A DNA stretch of 64,000 nt from Rheinheimera nanhaiensis E407-8 (GTDB taxonomy: Bacteria; Pseudomonadota; Gammaproteobacteria; Enterobacterales; Alteromonadaceae), in contig NZ_BAFK01000008.1 of assembly GCF_000296695.1 (NCBI RefSeq), positions 62,001 through 126,000 of the forward strand, read 5' to 3'. Under the pieces are notes generated by a model that did no database searches, was not told the DNA's origin, and saw nothing but the letters and a program-made list of their open reading frames with translations. The position numbers and the translations under genes were made by a program. Positions 9,003 to 18,339 of the stretch are shown here, piece by piece; the first letter of the stretch is position 1; every line of letters starts with the position of its first letter.

Positions 9003-10211
9003 TCAGCCCTGACGCAGCGGCAGGCGCAGCTCAAAGCAGGCGCCGCCCAGCGTCGAGGCGCCAACACTGATGCTGCCCTGATGCCAGTGTGCCACGCGCT
9101 GCACGATCGCCAGGCCTAAGCCAAAGCCACCGGAGTCTTTATTGCGGCTGGCTTCTACCCGGAAAAAGGGCTTCATAATATCTTCACGCAGCGCAGGTGC
9201 CACACCCGGGCCATCGTCTTCTACTTTAAGCTGCCAATACTGCTGTTGTTGCGTTATGCTGACGATAATGTGCTGTTTAGCATACTTTTTTGCGTTAACC
9301 AGCAGGTTTTGCAGTGCCCGCTCCAGATAATGGCCATCGCCGTACAGCTGGACAGTTGGCGGCAGTTGCAGTTGTATCGGCGCGCCGGGCAGCGGCGATA
9401 ATTTTTCCTGCAGGCTCAGCAGCAGTTCAGCTAAATCTACCTGTTGCCATTGCAGTGGCAGCTGGCCGGCTTCCAGCCTGGCGTAGTCGAGTATTTCATC
9501 GACCAGTTGTTGCAGTTCGCGCACATCCTGTAGCATCAGCTGCTTTTCCTGCTCGGGCAACTGGCTGGCCATTTCCAGCGCAAAACTTAAGCGTGCTATC
9601 GGCGTGCGCAGTTCATGTGACACGGCGTGCGTCATTTCCCGCTGCAGGTTCAGCAAACTGCGGATCTGCTGGCTCATCTGTAAAAAGCGCTCGGCAATAG
9701 GGGCAATAAAAGAATGCGCCGGCAGTGCGGTTGTGGTCAGCGGCTGCTGCAGGCTGCGCTCCAGCGTGCGGATATCGCGGGTAACCGGGTATAGCCACAG
9801 CGCCACCGCGACGGCCAGCAACACAAAAAACAGCAGGCTAAACCAGGCTGCGCCGTCCTGCTGTTGCAGCGGTAAGGGGCCTAACTGCCATAGTTGGCCT
9901 TCACGCAGTGCATAAAAGTACACTTTGGCATCATCAAATAAACTGACTAACTGGCCTTGCTCCAATTGGGCTTGCTCAGTCGCTAACCAACTGATGCTAT
10001 TGGCGTTAAGTGCGGTGACCTCAAGCTGACTGAGCGCCGGCCAGCCAGACGGTGGCCCTTGTAACTGTTGTTGCAATAAGGTCTGATAACTGGCCAGCCA
10101 GGGTGGCTCAGCGGCCGGTTGCCACTGTTGCCATAGCTGTTCTACCGTCCAGCCCAGTGCCAACAGCACCAGAAAGATAAACAGATAAAAATGCCAGAAC
10201 AGGCGCTGCAT
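9003..10211 (-). CDS. sensor histidine kinase (RstB-like)
   Basis: 402 residues. Two membrane helices (residues 5-20 and about 124-142) flank a roughly 100-residue periplasmic sensor domain. Then comes a HAMP-like linker, the H-box AVSHELRTPIARLSF with phospho-acceptor H199, N-box LLVNAKKYAK, and G-boxes DDGPGV and GGFGLGLAIV. It phosphorylates the response regulator encoded 14 bases upstream. It is the last gene of a four-gene operon (mipA-like, DUF3019, regulator, kinase). The ligand is unknown; association with a MipA/OmpV outer-membrane protein suggests an envelope signal. Confidence 0.92.
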   Translation of the reverse strand: MQRLFWHFYLFIFLVLLALGWTVEQLWQQWQPAAEPPWLASYQTLLQQQLQGPPSGWPALSQLEVTALNANSISWLATEQAQLEQGQLVSLFDDAKVYFYALREGQLWQLGPLPLQQQDGAAWFSLLFFVLLAVAVALWLYPVTRDIRTLERSLQQPLTTTALPAHSFIAPIAERFLQMSQQIRSLLNLQREMTHAVSHELRTPIARLSFALEMASQLPEQEKQLMLQDVRELQQLVDEILDYARLEAGQLPLQWQQVDLAELLLSLQEKLSPLPGAPIQLQLPPTVQLYGDGHYLERALQNLLVNAKKYAKQHIIVSITQQQQYWQLKVEDDGPGVAPALREDIMKPFFRVEASRNKDSGGFGLGLAIVQRVAHWHQGSISVGASTLGGACFELRLPLRQG

Positions 10212-10225
10212 CGGGGGTTAAACCG

Positions 10226-10918
10226 TTAATGCCAGGCATCGGCGACAAACAGATAACCTTTGCCCCACACCGTTTTTATTTTAAACGGCGTTTCAGCATT
10301 GTCGCCCAGCTTGCGGCGCAAGTGCGAAATACGTACGTCTACCGTACGGTCCAGGCCATCGTATTCGCGGCCGATAATTTGCTGATGAATGGCTTCGCGT
10401 TTTACCGTTTGGCCGGCGTGTTTGGCCAGCATCCACAGCAGGTCAAATTCATAGCTGGTCAGTTCAACCCGCTCGTTGTGGTACCAGGCTTCGCGGGCCC
10501 GCTGCTTTAATTGCAAATGGCCGAATTGCAGCTCCTGCTGCTCTTGCTTCTGGTTGCTTTGGCTGCGGCGCAGTAAGGCGTTAATGCGGGCCACTAACAC
10601 CCGTGGCTCGACCGGTTTAATCACATAATCGTCGGCGCCCAGCTCCAGCCCCAGTACCTGGTCAATGTCGCTTTGTTTGGCGGTAAGCATTAATACCGGG
10701 CCCTTGTACCAGGGGCGGATCTGGCGGCAAACGCCAAAACCATCCAGGCCGGGCAGCATTAAATCCAGTACGATCAGATCGGGTTGAAACTGGCGGCAAT
10801 GCTCGGCAACCGCATCACCCTGGCTTTGTAGCTCTACCACAAAGCCGTGTTGCACTAAAAAGCTCTGCACCAAAGTGGCCAGACGCAGATCGTCTTCTAC
10901 CAATAAAATTTTTGCCAT
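10226..10918 (-). CDS. OmpR-family response regulator (RstA-like)
   Basis: 230 residues from the ATG at 10918. The receiver domain shows the acidic pocket LVEDD, phospho-acceptor D52 (PDLIVLDLMLPG) and the conserved lysine of IKP; the C-terminal winged helix ends in RTVDVRISHLRRKLG...KTVWGKGYLF. I use 10918 (MAKILLVEDD) rather than an ATG 15 bases upstream, because it overlaps the DUF3019 stop as ATGA, a common coupling arrangement. Works with the kinase at 9003; probably controls its own operon including the MipA-type gene. Confidence 0.93.
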   Translation of the reverse strand: MAKILLVEDDLRLATLVQSFLVQHGFVVELQSQGDAVAEHCRQFQPDLIVLDLMLPGLDGFGVCRQIRPWYKGPVLMLTAKQSDIDQVLGLELGADDYVIKPVEPRVLVARINALLRRSQSNQKQEQQELQFGHLQLKQRAREAWYHNERVELTSYEFDLLWMLAKHAGQTVKREAIHQQIIGREYDGLDRTVDVRISHLRRKLGDNAETPFKIKTVWGKGYLFVADAWH

Positions 10919-11298
10919 CAGAATAGGCTCCACGGGCTGTTTAAACGGCGGCGCGCCGGTTTACGGCTTTGTACCTGCAACGGGGTTTGCAACAGCACAC
11001 TGTCATCGGCGCTGCGTAAGCTGAGATTAGCATTTTGCCAGCTAAGCTGCTGTTGCCATTGGCCACCATAGCTATTTTCCCAGCAGTACAACTTTTGCTC
11101 TGCCAGGTACAGGCAGGGGCTGATCAGCGTTTGGCTTTGCCAGTTAAGCTGTAACGCTGCCTGACAAAGCTGGCCTGGCTGTTCGGTGACACAAATTTGC
11201 GGGCTAACCTGCCAACACAGGCTGGCCGCACAGTCTGCCGGCGCTGTGCTGGCGGGGCTGAGTCCGTTCAGTACCAGTAACAACCAGGCTCCCTGCAT
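10918..11298 (-). CDS. DUF3019 domain protein, exported
   Basis: 126 residues with a short hydrophobic N-terminus (MQGAWLLLVLNGLSPASTA) compatible with a signal peptide. The core LCWQVSPQICVTEQPGQLC and the CLYLAEQKLYCW segment with paired cysteines match DUF3019, a small beta-sandwich-like family that accompanies MipA and RstA/B-type genes in Alteromonadales. The start ATG overlaps the mipA stop (TAATG) and its own TGA overlaps the regulator ATG, so translation of the operon is coupled. Function unknown; probably periplasmic. Confidence 0.78.
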   Translation of the reverse strand: MQGAWLLLVLNGLSPASTAPADCAASLCWQVSPQICVTEQPGQLCQAALQLNWQSQTLISPCLYLAEQKLYCWENSYGGQWQQQLSWQNANLSLRSADDSVLLQTPLQVQSRKPARRRLNSPWSLF

Positions 11299-12152
11299 TA
11301 ATACATCCGGTAGCTAATGCCCAAGAACCAGGTCGTTACGTTATCGGTCCGCACCAGCGGGCTGTCAGTCATGGCATCATCCAGATGTAGGTAACGTACA
11401 AAGGCCAGCAGCGACACGCGCTCAGACACCGGCCGCTGCCAACTGAGGCTTAGCTGTGGCTGCCAGCTGGGCTTGCCGTTATAGCGCGGTAAATAAAACG
11501 GCTCATTATTGTCAATGCCGTAGTAAGTATCAATTAATTTAGCGCTTTTCCAATACAGGCGCCCACTTAACTGCCACTGGTTGCTGTCTTGCTGCCAGGG
11601 CAGGCTTACACCAACACTGGCATGCTGGCCCTGATAGGTATTGCTGACATCCTGCCACAACACTGCCTGCACCAGCCACTGACCCACTAAACCATCCAGC
11701 TGCAGGCCGGCATCAAAGGCGGTAGGTCTTTTGCGGATTTCCCGTACCGAAGCTTGTAGTGGGCCTACTCTGTCAATGCTGATCGACGGGCTGGAAAAGT
11801 TGGTACTGCTAAACTGAAAGGCATTGCCACCAAACCACTTTTGAAAATGGCCTTTTTCCTGATTAAACTGCGCCACCAGGCTAAGTTGCCACTGCTCGTT
11901 CAGGGCCCAGCTGCTGCCCAGTTTGCCGTTATCAAAAAACCAGTGCTCGGCGTAGTAATAAATGTCCGGCAGGATCACCAGCGGCAGTTCTTCGCCGCCA
12001 TACAGCGGGTTACTGCGCTGGCCATAGCCCAGCGCCCAGCTCAGGTGCAGTGTTTGCTCGGTGGCACAGCTTTGCGCCGGCTCACAGGCAGCCGTTGTTT
12101 CAGCCCTGGCGCTGCTAAATAACAGCGCCAGCAGTAATATGCAATAACGCAA
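11298..12152 (-). CDS. MipA/OmpV family outer-membrane protein
   Basis: 284 residues. The signal peptide ends at SSARA, followed by a cysteine pair loop (CEPAQSC) and a beta-barrel pattern (alternating strands, LGYGQRSNPLYGGEELPLVILPDIYYY) ending in YRMY, an aromatic C-terminus as expected for BAM-assembled barrels. The family includes the MltA-interacting protein MipA and OmpV. The start codon is TTG at 12150-12152 preceded by AGGTGA; no in-frame ATG exists near it. First gene of the operon with DUF3019 and the two-component pair. Confidence 0.82.
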   Translation of the reverse strand: MRYCILLLALLFSSARAETTAACEPAQSCATEQTLHLSWALGYGQRSNPLYGGEELPLVILPDIYYYAEHWFFDNGKLGSSWALNEQWQLSLVAQFNQEKGHFQKWFGGNAFQFSSTNFSSPSISIDRVGPLQASVREIRKRPTAFDAGLQLDGLVGQWLVQAVLWQDVSNTYQGQHASVGVSLPWQQDSNQWQLSGRLYWKSAKLIDTYYGIDNNEPFYLPRYNGKPSWQPQLSLSWQRPVSERVSLLAFVRYLHLDDAMTDSPLVRTDNVTTWFLGISYRMY

Positions 12153-12293
12153 ATGTCACCTACATAAAAAAACATCTTTAACCTTGCCAGTGTAGCAAGA
12201 TGTGCCGTGGGGCATAAGATGGTATAACAATGTTTCACAAATTGCCGCTGGCGGGCGGCGGGCAGCGCGCGGCCGGGGTGGCACAGAACTAAA

Positions 12294-12322
12294 TTGAAAC
12301 CCCTGTTAAATCCCTCTATGAT
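12294..12322 (+). promoter_or_regulatory. sigma70-type promoter for the LacI-type gene
   Basis: TTGAAA at 12294-12299, a 17-bp spacer, and TATGAT at 12317-12322: five of six matches to both consensus hexamers with ideal spacing. It lies 89 bases upstream of the LacI-type gene. No TACGTA-type operator is visible here, so autoregulation by that motif is not indicated. Confidence 0.5.
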
Positions 12323-12410
12323 AAGCGCACTATAACAATAAGTTCCCGTCGTACTTTAGCGACAGGTAGCAAACAACGCAGTTATTTCGCTGCCACAGCA
12401 GAGCGCTCAG

Positions 12411-13439
12411 ATGAAAGACAAAGCAACTTCATTCGATATTGCTTACATGGCCGGTGTGTCACAGTCTACTGTGTCGCGGGCATTGCGTAACAGCCCGCAG
12501 GTAAATAAAGCCACGCGGGAGAAAGTGCAGGCCATTGCGCGGCAGCTAAATTACAAGGTGGATAAAAACGCCAGCAATCTGCGCCAGCAGCGCAGCAGCA
12601 CGCTGGCCTTGCTGCTGTTTGAAGACCCCACCACGGATGAGTCGCTGATTAACCCGTTTTTCCTGTCGATGCTCGGCAGCATTACCCGTGCCTGTGCCAA
12701 ACGCGGCCAGGACTTGCTGGTGTCGTTTCAGCAGCTAAGTGATGACTGGCACGCCGATTACGAAGACAGCAATAAAGCCGATGGCATTATTCTGCTGGGC
12801 TATGGCGATTACAAAGACTACGAAGAAAAGCTGGCCAAACTACTGGCACAGGAAACCCATTTTGTTTGCTGGGGCGCTGAAGTGCTGGGCCATCCTGAAT
12901 TTACCCTGCGCAGTAACAATTTTGAAGGTGGCCGCTTAGCCGGCGAGCATTTACTGGCTACCGGCCATAAAAAATTCGCCTTTGTTGGTAATGCTTCTGA
13001 GGGCAGCCCGGAGTTTAGCGCCCGTTACCGCGGTTTTATTGAGGCACTGTCAAAAGCCGGTATCGGTGAGAACCAGGTGCCGCATTTTGATGCCATCTCT
13101 ACCGAGAGCGCCGGTGACGCCGCCACCGAGCAGTTACTGGCTGCCGGCCATCAGGTTGATGCCATTTTCTGTGCCAGTGATTTAATTGCCATTGGTGTCA
13201 TGCGCTGTCTGAAACGCCACAACCTGCGCGTGCCGGAAGACATTGCCGTTATGGGTTTTGATGATATTCCGGTAGCGTCCTTTGCCACGCCGGCACTCAG
13301 TACCATTCAGCAAGATACCACCCAGGCCGGTGAGTTGCTGGTGAATAACCTGCTGCAGCTGATTAATAACCAGCCTATTAGCATCAGCCAGATTGAGCCC
13401 AAGCTGATTATCCGTCAGTCTTGTGGCGCGCGCGGATAA
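12411..13439 (+). CDS. LacI-family transcriptional regulator, candidate maltodextrin repressor
   Basis: 342 residues. The N-terminal LacI helix-turn-helix reads FDIAYMAGVSQSTVSRALRNSPQV, followed by the hinge helix and a periplasmic-binding-type effector domain (RYRGFIEALSKAG, AIFCASDLIAIGVMRCLKRH, VMGFDDIPVASFATPALSTIQQD). It is the only LacI-type gene in the window, about 4 kb from the amylase/MFS pair. By position and family it is the best candidate to bind the three TACGTA-centred palindromes at 18240, 43891 and 51912; that link is inferred. The last 25 bases overlap the convergent SulP gene. Confidence 0.9.
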   Translation: MKDKATSFDIAYMAGVSQSTVSRALRNSPQVNKATREKVQAIARQLNYKVDKNASNLRQQRSSTLALLLFEDPTTDESLINPFFLSMLGSITRACAKRGQDLLVSFQQLSDDWHADYEDSNKADGIILLGYGDYKDYEEKLAKLLAQETHFVCWGAEVLGHPEFTLRSNNFEGGRLAGEHLLATGHKKFAFVGNASEGSPEFSARYRGFIEALSKAGIGENQVPHFDAISTESAGDAATEQLLAAGHQVDAIFCASDLIAIGVMRCLKRHNLRVPEDIAVMGFDDIPVASFATPALSTIQQDTTQAGELLVNNLLQLINNQPISISQIEPKLIIRQSCGARG

Positions 13440-15151
13440 AGCTGCTCTAACGCCTCACGCAGCGTGGGGTAAAAACTCAGCACGCCGGTTATCGGCTTAA
13501 CACCGGCGCGGGCCAGCGTTTTTAGCGGCTGAAACTGCAAATCGGCAATCATCAGCTCAGTGTTATTTTTCTGGCATTTGCTGATCAGCTTATTCAGCGC
13601 CGCCAGGCCGCCGGCATCCAGTAGCGGTACGCCATCCATATACAACACTATGCCTTTGCTGTGGTCGGTTAGCCGGGCAATATCGGCAAAAATCCGATCG
13701 GCAGCGGCAAAAAACAGCGGCCCGCTGATTTTCAACACCTGCCAGCCGTCGGGCACCGGCTGTTCTACCTGTTTGCGGTTGCTGCTGATATCGGTCACTT
13801 TGCTCATCTCAGCAATTTCTTTGACAAACAGCAGTGCCGCCAGCAAGATGCCGGCGGTAATGGCAATCACCATATCAAACAGCACGGTAAGGCTAAAACA
13901 GGTGATAAACACCCAGATATCGCTGCGCGGTGCTGTTTTGAGCAAGTGCAGTGCTTTATGCGCTTCACTCATATTCCAGGCCACCATCAGCAGCAAGGCG
14001 GCCAGCGCTGCCATCGGTACATAAGACAGCAGCTGTGCTAACAAGACTAAGCCCAGCAGTACCACCACGGCGTGCACCATGGCTGCCAGCGGCGACTGTG
14101 CACCGGCTTTAAAGTTAGCCGACGAGCGCGCCAGCGCGGCGGTGGCGGTAATGCCACCAAAAAACGGCGTAATAAGGTTACCCAAGCCCTGGCCGAATAA
14201 CTCGCTGTTGGCGCTGTGGCGCCGGCCGGACATACCGTCCAGCACCACCGCACACAATAGGGATTCAATAGCGCCTAACATGGCCATGGCAAAGGCGGCG
14301 GCCAGTAAATCTTTCGCCAGTTGCCAGCTAAAGCTCAGCATTTCACCGTCTGGCCCGGGCCTGAGCCAGGGCCAGTCAAAATAGGGTAAATAGGGTGGAA
14401 TGCCGCTGCCACTGCTGCCATCAGCAGCAGTGTAACTAAAGCGCGAGCCGATGGTATCGAGCTCAAAGCCAAAGCTGAGTAACAGCAATGCCAGCAGAGT
14501 GCCCACCAGCAGTGCCGGCAAATACGCCGGTATCACAGTTTTTAATTTGGGCCACAGTAACATCACCGCCAGCGTGCTGGCGGCGACAACCAGGCTGGGC
14601 CAGGACAACTGCGGTAAATGCTGCAGCAGCACGGTGATTTTTTCGGCAAAGTGCTCTGGCATGTCGCTTATACTCAAGCCGAAAAAGTCTTTAATTTGCA
14701 AGGTAGCGATTACAACGGCAATGCCAGCGGTAAAGCCTAAGGTCACCGACTCGGGGATATACTCAATCAGGCGTCCCAGCCGAAGCATGGCCATTAGCAG
14801 CAGCAAAAAGCCGGACAGCACCGTAGCGATAAGCAAGCCGCTTAAACCGTATTTTAGCGCCACCGGATACAGAATAACGACAAAGGCGGCAGTGGGGCCG
14901 CTGATGCTAAAACGTGAGCCACCGGTGAGGGCAATCACAAAGCCGGCGATAATGGCAGTGTATAAGCCGTATTGCGGCGCTACGCCCGAAGCAATCGCCA
15001 GCGCCATCGCCAGCGGTATCGCGATAATGCCGACGGTAATACCGGCCAGCAGATCTTTGCCCAGTTTATTAAGATTGTAGCCTTCGGCCAGCACTTCACG
15101 CAGCGCATGGCCTATACGTAGGGAAAACAGATGGGAACGGTCAGACACCAC
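13415..15151 (-). CDS. SulP family inorganic anion transporter with STAS domain
   Basis: 578 residues. About 11-12 membrane segments carry the SulP signatures (LAGITVGIIAIPLAMALAIASGVAPQYGLYTAIIAGF, GGSRFSISGPTAAFVVIL). The C-terminal cytoplasmic STAS domain covers roughly residues 455-570 (VLKISGPLFFAAADRIFADI, VLYMDGVPLLDAGGLAAL). Family members carry sulfate, bicarbonate, fumarate or similar anions; the substrate is not readable. No carbonic anhydrase gene is adjacent. The 3' end overlaps the LacI-type gene on the other strand. Confidence 0.92.
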   Translation of the reverse strand: MVSDRSHLFSLRIGHALREVLAEGYNLNKLGKDLLAGITVGIIAIPLAMALAIASGVAPQYGLYTAIIAGFVIALTGGSRFSISGPTAAFVVILYPVALKYGLSGLLIATVLSGFLLLLMAMLRLGRLIEYIPESVTLGFTAGIAVVIATLQIKDFFGLSISDMPEHFAEKITVLLQHLPQLSWPSLVVAASTLAVMLLWPKLKTVIPAYLPALLVGTLLALLLLSFGFELDTIGSRFSYTAADGSSGSGIPPYLPYFDWPWLRPGPDGEMLSFSWQLAKDLLAAAFAMAMLGAIESLLCAVVLDGMSGRRHSANSELFGQGLGNLITPFFGGITATAALARSSANFKAGAQSPLAAMVHAVVVLLGLVLLAQLLSYVPMAALAALLLMVAWNMSEAHKALHLLKTAPRSDIWVFITCFSLTVLFDMVIAITAGILLAALLFVKEIAEMSKVTDISSNRKQVEQPVPDGWQVLKISGPLFFAAADRIFADIARLTDHSKGIVLYMDGVPLLDAGGLAALNKLISKCQKNNTELMIADLQFQPLKTLARAGVKPITGVLSFYPTLREALEQLYPRAPQD

Positions 15152-15277
15152 AACTCCGCTACAGCAGAACAGGTGGTGTTAGTTTAGCAAAAGGTTAAAC
15201 AGGCAGGTATAAGCTATTAGTCTGACAAATAACTGTTTTTGTGCTGCTGCAGGTTAGCGCTGCAGCAGCATGACAGG

Positions 15278-16318
15278 CTATAGGTATTGTTTTAACCAGG
15301 CTGCGGTTTCGGCATCGGCCTCAGCGCGGTTGGGGTTCAAGCCATGATCGGCACCCGGATATACCACTAATTTATGCGGCTGGCCCTTTTCAGCCAGTGC
15401 TTTGGCCAGATTTTGTGACTGGCTTACATCGACCCGCCAATCTTTATCGCCATGCAGCAGCAATATCGGTAGCTGAGGCGGTAATTCGTCCAGCCAGTGC
15501 AGCACCGAGCGGGCTTGTAACTGCGTGGCTTTTTCCGTGGCATAACTTGGGATAAAACGGCTGTAAATGTTTTCCATTGCTTGGCGCACTGCCAGACTAG
15601 CCTCCAAGTCGGCCACGCCGGCTTCAACAATCAGCGCTTTAAGTTGCGGCATATCACGAGCGGCCAGATAGCTCATCATACCGCCGCGACTGGCGCCTAA
15701 CATCGCAATACGTGCGCTGTCAGCGTCGGCCATGCCGTTGATAATTGGCAGCAGGTTTTTAATATCGTTAACGTCATTACCACCAAATTGGTCAAGCCGG
15801 ATGTCGCCGGTTACCGATGTTGGAAAGGCTTTAGCCCCGCGGTATTGGCTGGCAATCACGATATAGCCGAGCTCCGCCAGTGGCATCAAACTATGTTGTA
15901 TTGCGCCATACACTAAAGTGCCGCCTTTAGCATTACCGCCTCTGTTGTATATCACGACGGGTAGCTTACTTACGCCATTAACCGCATGTTTGGGTTGTAA
16001 CATTACCCCTTCAACCAAAACGCCATCAGATTCATAAACAAATATCCGACAGTCAATCTGTCGCTGGCGTCGTTCAATGTCTGCTCTGGGGAATTTAGCT
16101 TCAAATGCAGCGGCATTAAATTTGGGTTTCTTGCTAAGCAAGGCTAACCAGCTGTCATAGTTCGCAAACGGGCCACCATAGCAACTGAAATTTTCTTTTA
16201 GTGAACTGGCGGTAGAAAACGCCGGTAATAATTCCGGGCCGGTTTTGGCTTTTGCCGGCTCAGCCTGCACAGCCGTGATGAGTAGTAAACTGCTAAGTAA
16301 CATCAGAAAAGGTTTCAT
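15278..16318 (-). CDS. secreted S9-like alpha/beta hydrolase
   Basis: 346 residues with a signal peptide (MKPFLMLLSSLLLITAVQA). The C-terminal catalytic domain has the nucleophile elbow GASRGGMMSY (G-x-S-x-G), the acid in LHGDKDWRVDVSQS and the histidine in GADHGLNP, the triad order of prolyl-oligopeptidase and dienelactone-hydrolase-like families. There is no beta-propeller, so it is closer to small S9C/DLH-type hydrolases. Substrate unknown; export suggests peptides or esters in the periplasm. Own transcription unit. Confidence 0.8.
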   Translation of the reverse strand: MKPFLMLLSSLLLITAVQAEPAKAKTGPELLPAFSTASSLKENFSCYGGPFANYDSWLALLSKKPKFNAAAFEAKFPRADIERRQRQIDCRIFVYESDGVLVEGVMLQPKHAVNGVSKLPVVIYNRGGNAKGGTLVYGAIQHSLMPLAELGYIVIASQYRGAKAFPTSVTGDIRLDQFGGNDVNDIKNLLPIINGMADADSARIAMLGASRGGMMSYLAARDMPQLKALIVEAGVADLEASLAVRQAMENIYSRFIPSYATEKATQLQARSVLHWLDELPPQLPILLLHGDKDWRVDVSQSQNLAKALAEKGQPHKLVVYPGADHGLNPNRAEADAETAAWLKQYL

Positions 16319-16372
16319 ATACGCTCCTTGTTAAATTAATAGGCACAATAAATTAACAAGCAGGTGTAAGCA

Positions 16373-16405
16373 AGAAAAAACCGCCGCTAAGCCAGCCGGC
16401 GGTTT
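16373..16405 (-). terminator. intrinsic terminator of the lipoprotein amylase gene
   Basis: Read on the minus strand, AAACCGCCG pairs with CGGCGGTTT across a ten-base loop (arms at 16397-16405 and 16378-16386), followed by a T tract (complement of the A run at 16374-16380). It sits 20 bases beyond the amylase stop at 16425. Confidence 0.75.
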
Positions 16406-16424
16406 CAGGGAGAACGTTTAAATC

Positions 16425-18137
16425 TCAGTGAGCGCTGTGCAGTAATAACAGGCCGTATGGTGCCAGCATATTGCCATCCAGATCAAAGGCCCAGCTGCTG
16501 CTTAAGCCGTCGGTCTTAATCGCGCTGATATCCTGTGCGCTGTCGCTAAGGTTCAGTACAAACAGCGTTTTACTGCCGTTTAGCTCGCGGGTTATTTGTA
16601 CTACGCCATTCTCCAGCTGTGTCACGCTATAGCTGCCGGCAGTACCCAGCTCGGGCCGCTGTTTTTTCTGTGCGATAAGTAGCTTATACAGCTGCCAGAT
16701 AGAATCTGGCTGGGCTTGCTGCGCCGCCACACTCCGATCGGCTGCATTTAGCTGTGCACTGAGAAAATCCGGATACCAGTTGGGGAAGTTAGCGCCAAAC
16801 AGTTCCAGCTGTTCTACCCAACTGGTCGCACTTTGGCTAAAGCCGGCCTGCGGGCTGTTATCCCACAACATAGGGGCGCGCTTGTACACATCGTGGCCGG
16901 TGCCACCCTGGGTTAAGCCAATTTCTTCGCCATAGTAAATGTACGGTGTGCCGGGTGAGCTAAATAGCATGGCAGCGGCCAGTTTGGCTTTGGCATCATG
17001 CTCTGCCAGTTGATAAGCGATACGCTCCTGATCGTGGTTAGTTAAAAAGGGCGCAAAAAAGCTTAGCGGCGCCACCGAATCGGCGCGCTGGCGCACGTTT
17101 TGTTGTAGCACAGCGGCATCCGCCACCTTATTGGCGTTGGACTGCATAGTGCCAAACTGGGCTTCGCCACTGGCATCGGGCTTTAACAGGCCCAGAATGT
17201 TATAGCCCACTTCAAAGTCAAAGCCCTGGTCCAGGCCTTTACCCTCGCCGAAATAGCGCGCCGCAATAGGAATATCTACCCAGGCTTCGCCGACTAAATA
17301 GGCCTCCGGGTTAACGCTTTTCACGTACTGGTTAAAGTCTTGCCAGTAGGCGATGGTTTCCTCAGTGTCTGCCTGGCCTTGCGGGCCATCTTCCATGGCA
17401 AAGCGCACCGCATCTAAACGAAAACCGGCCACGCCTTTATCCAGCCAGAATTTGGCCATCTTTTTCATTTCGGCCACCACATCGGGGTGGCGCAGGTTAA
17501 CGTCTGGCTGGCTGGCACCAAAGGCGGCATAGTAATAAGCATTGCGGGTTTCATTGTAATGCCACACGGCATCGGGTTTATCGTTATCGCTCCAGGCATG
17601 GCCCCAGCCGCTGCCGGCCTCTGGCATATCGTCACGCCAGATAAAGTAATCTTTGTACGGCGCCTCACCGGCGGCGGAGCGTTTAAACCAGTCGTGCTCA
17701 CTGGAGATATGGTTAATCACCAAATCCAGGATCACTTTCATGCCTTTGGCCTCAGCGGCTTTAATAAAGGCTTCAAACTCGGCCATGCTGCCGTAATCGC
17801 TTTCTACCTGATAAAACTCGGTAAAGTCATAGCCGTGGTAAGACGGTGCTTCAAACATTGGCGTTAGCCACAGTGCCGTGACACCAAGCTCCTGCAAATA
17901 GGGCAGTTTGGCGGTCATGCCGTTAAAGTCGCCATGGCCATCGGCGTTGGTGTCGTAAAAACTGCGTGGCCAAATCTGGTAGAACACCGCATCCTGCCAC
18001 CAGGGGGTTGCAGCTTGTGCCACGCTTAGGGCTGGCGCTTCTTCTACTGTGGTGCTTGTTTGCGGCTGACTGGTTTGTGGTTGACAGCCGGCTAATAAAA
18101 CTGACAGCGCCAGTGCGCTTAGGCTAAAGCGTTTCAT
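16425..18137 (-). CDS. GH13 alpha-amylase/alpha-glucosidase-type lipoprotein
   Basis: 570 residues. The lipobox LLAGC (C18) marks it as a lipoprotein after a short signal peptide. The GH13 barrel begins WWQDAVFYQIWPRSFYD; conserved regions are DLVINHIS, GFRLDAVRF with nucleophile D242, VGEAW with acid/base E284, and FLTNHDQER with H368 and D369. The QIWPRSF start and short B domain point to the oligo-1,6-glucosidase / alpha-glucosidase side of GH13 rather than endo-amylase, acting on maltodextrins in the periplasm or at the surface. Divergent from the MFS sugar transporter with a TACGTA operator between them. Exact specificity is uncertain. Confidence 0.88.
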   Translation of the reverse strand: MKRFSLSALALSVLLAGCQPQTSQPQTSTTVEEAPALSVAQAATPWWQDAVFYQIWPRSFYDTNADGHGDFNGMTAKLPYLQELGVTALWLTPMFEAPSYHGYDFTEFYQVESDYGSMAEFEAFIKAAEAKGMKVILDLVINHISSEHDWFKRSAAGEAPYKDYFIWRDDMPEAGSGWGHAWSDNDKPDAVWHYNETRNAYYYAAFGASQPDVNLRHPDVVAEMKKMAKFWLDKGVAGFRLDAVRFAMEDGPQGQADTEETIAYWQDFNQYVKSVNPEAYLVGEAWVDIPIAARYFGEGKGLDQGFDFEVGYNILGLLKPDASGEAQFGTMQSNANKVADAAVLQQNVRQRADSVAPLSFFAPFLTNHDQERIAYQLAEHDAKAKLAAAMLFSSPGTPYIYYGEEIGLTQGGTGHDVYKRAPMLWDNSPQAGFSQSATSWVEQLELFGANFPNWYPDFLSAQLNAADRSVAAQQAQPDSIWQLYKLLIAQKKQRPELGTAGSYSVTQLENGVVQITRELNGSKTLFVLNLSDSAQDISAIKTDGLSSSWAFDLDGNMLAPYGLLLLHSAH

Positions 18138-18239
18138 GGTATCCCCGTACGTTTTTTCTGTTGCACCAGCTTAAAGCGCCGATGCACTGCTATGCTGAAT
18201 AAGCCTTGGTAATAACGCCAAAATAGTGCAACAACAAGA

Positions 18240-18253
18240 TGAATACGTATGCA
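18240..18253. promoter_or_regulatory. LacI-type operator TGAATACGTATGCA
   Basis: Near-perfect palindrome centred on TACGTA in the divergent region of the amylase (start 18137) and MFS transporter (start 18340). Its reverse complement is identical to the site at 43891-43904, and it differs at one position from the site at 51912-51925. Position suits repression of both genes. Confidence 0.7.
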
Positions 18254-18339
18254 CAATTTTGCGCAAAATGGCTGGCTTCGTGTAGCTTAGACCGATCTGT
18301 TGCGCTTACACAGAATAATAAAACATCCGGGGAGCGGGT

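Noticed and set aside
13415-13439. Convergent overlap of LacI-type and SulP genes as a sign of misassembly
   Set aside because: Both reading frames are complete and family-typical at their ends; short 3' overlaps are ordinary.
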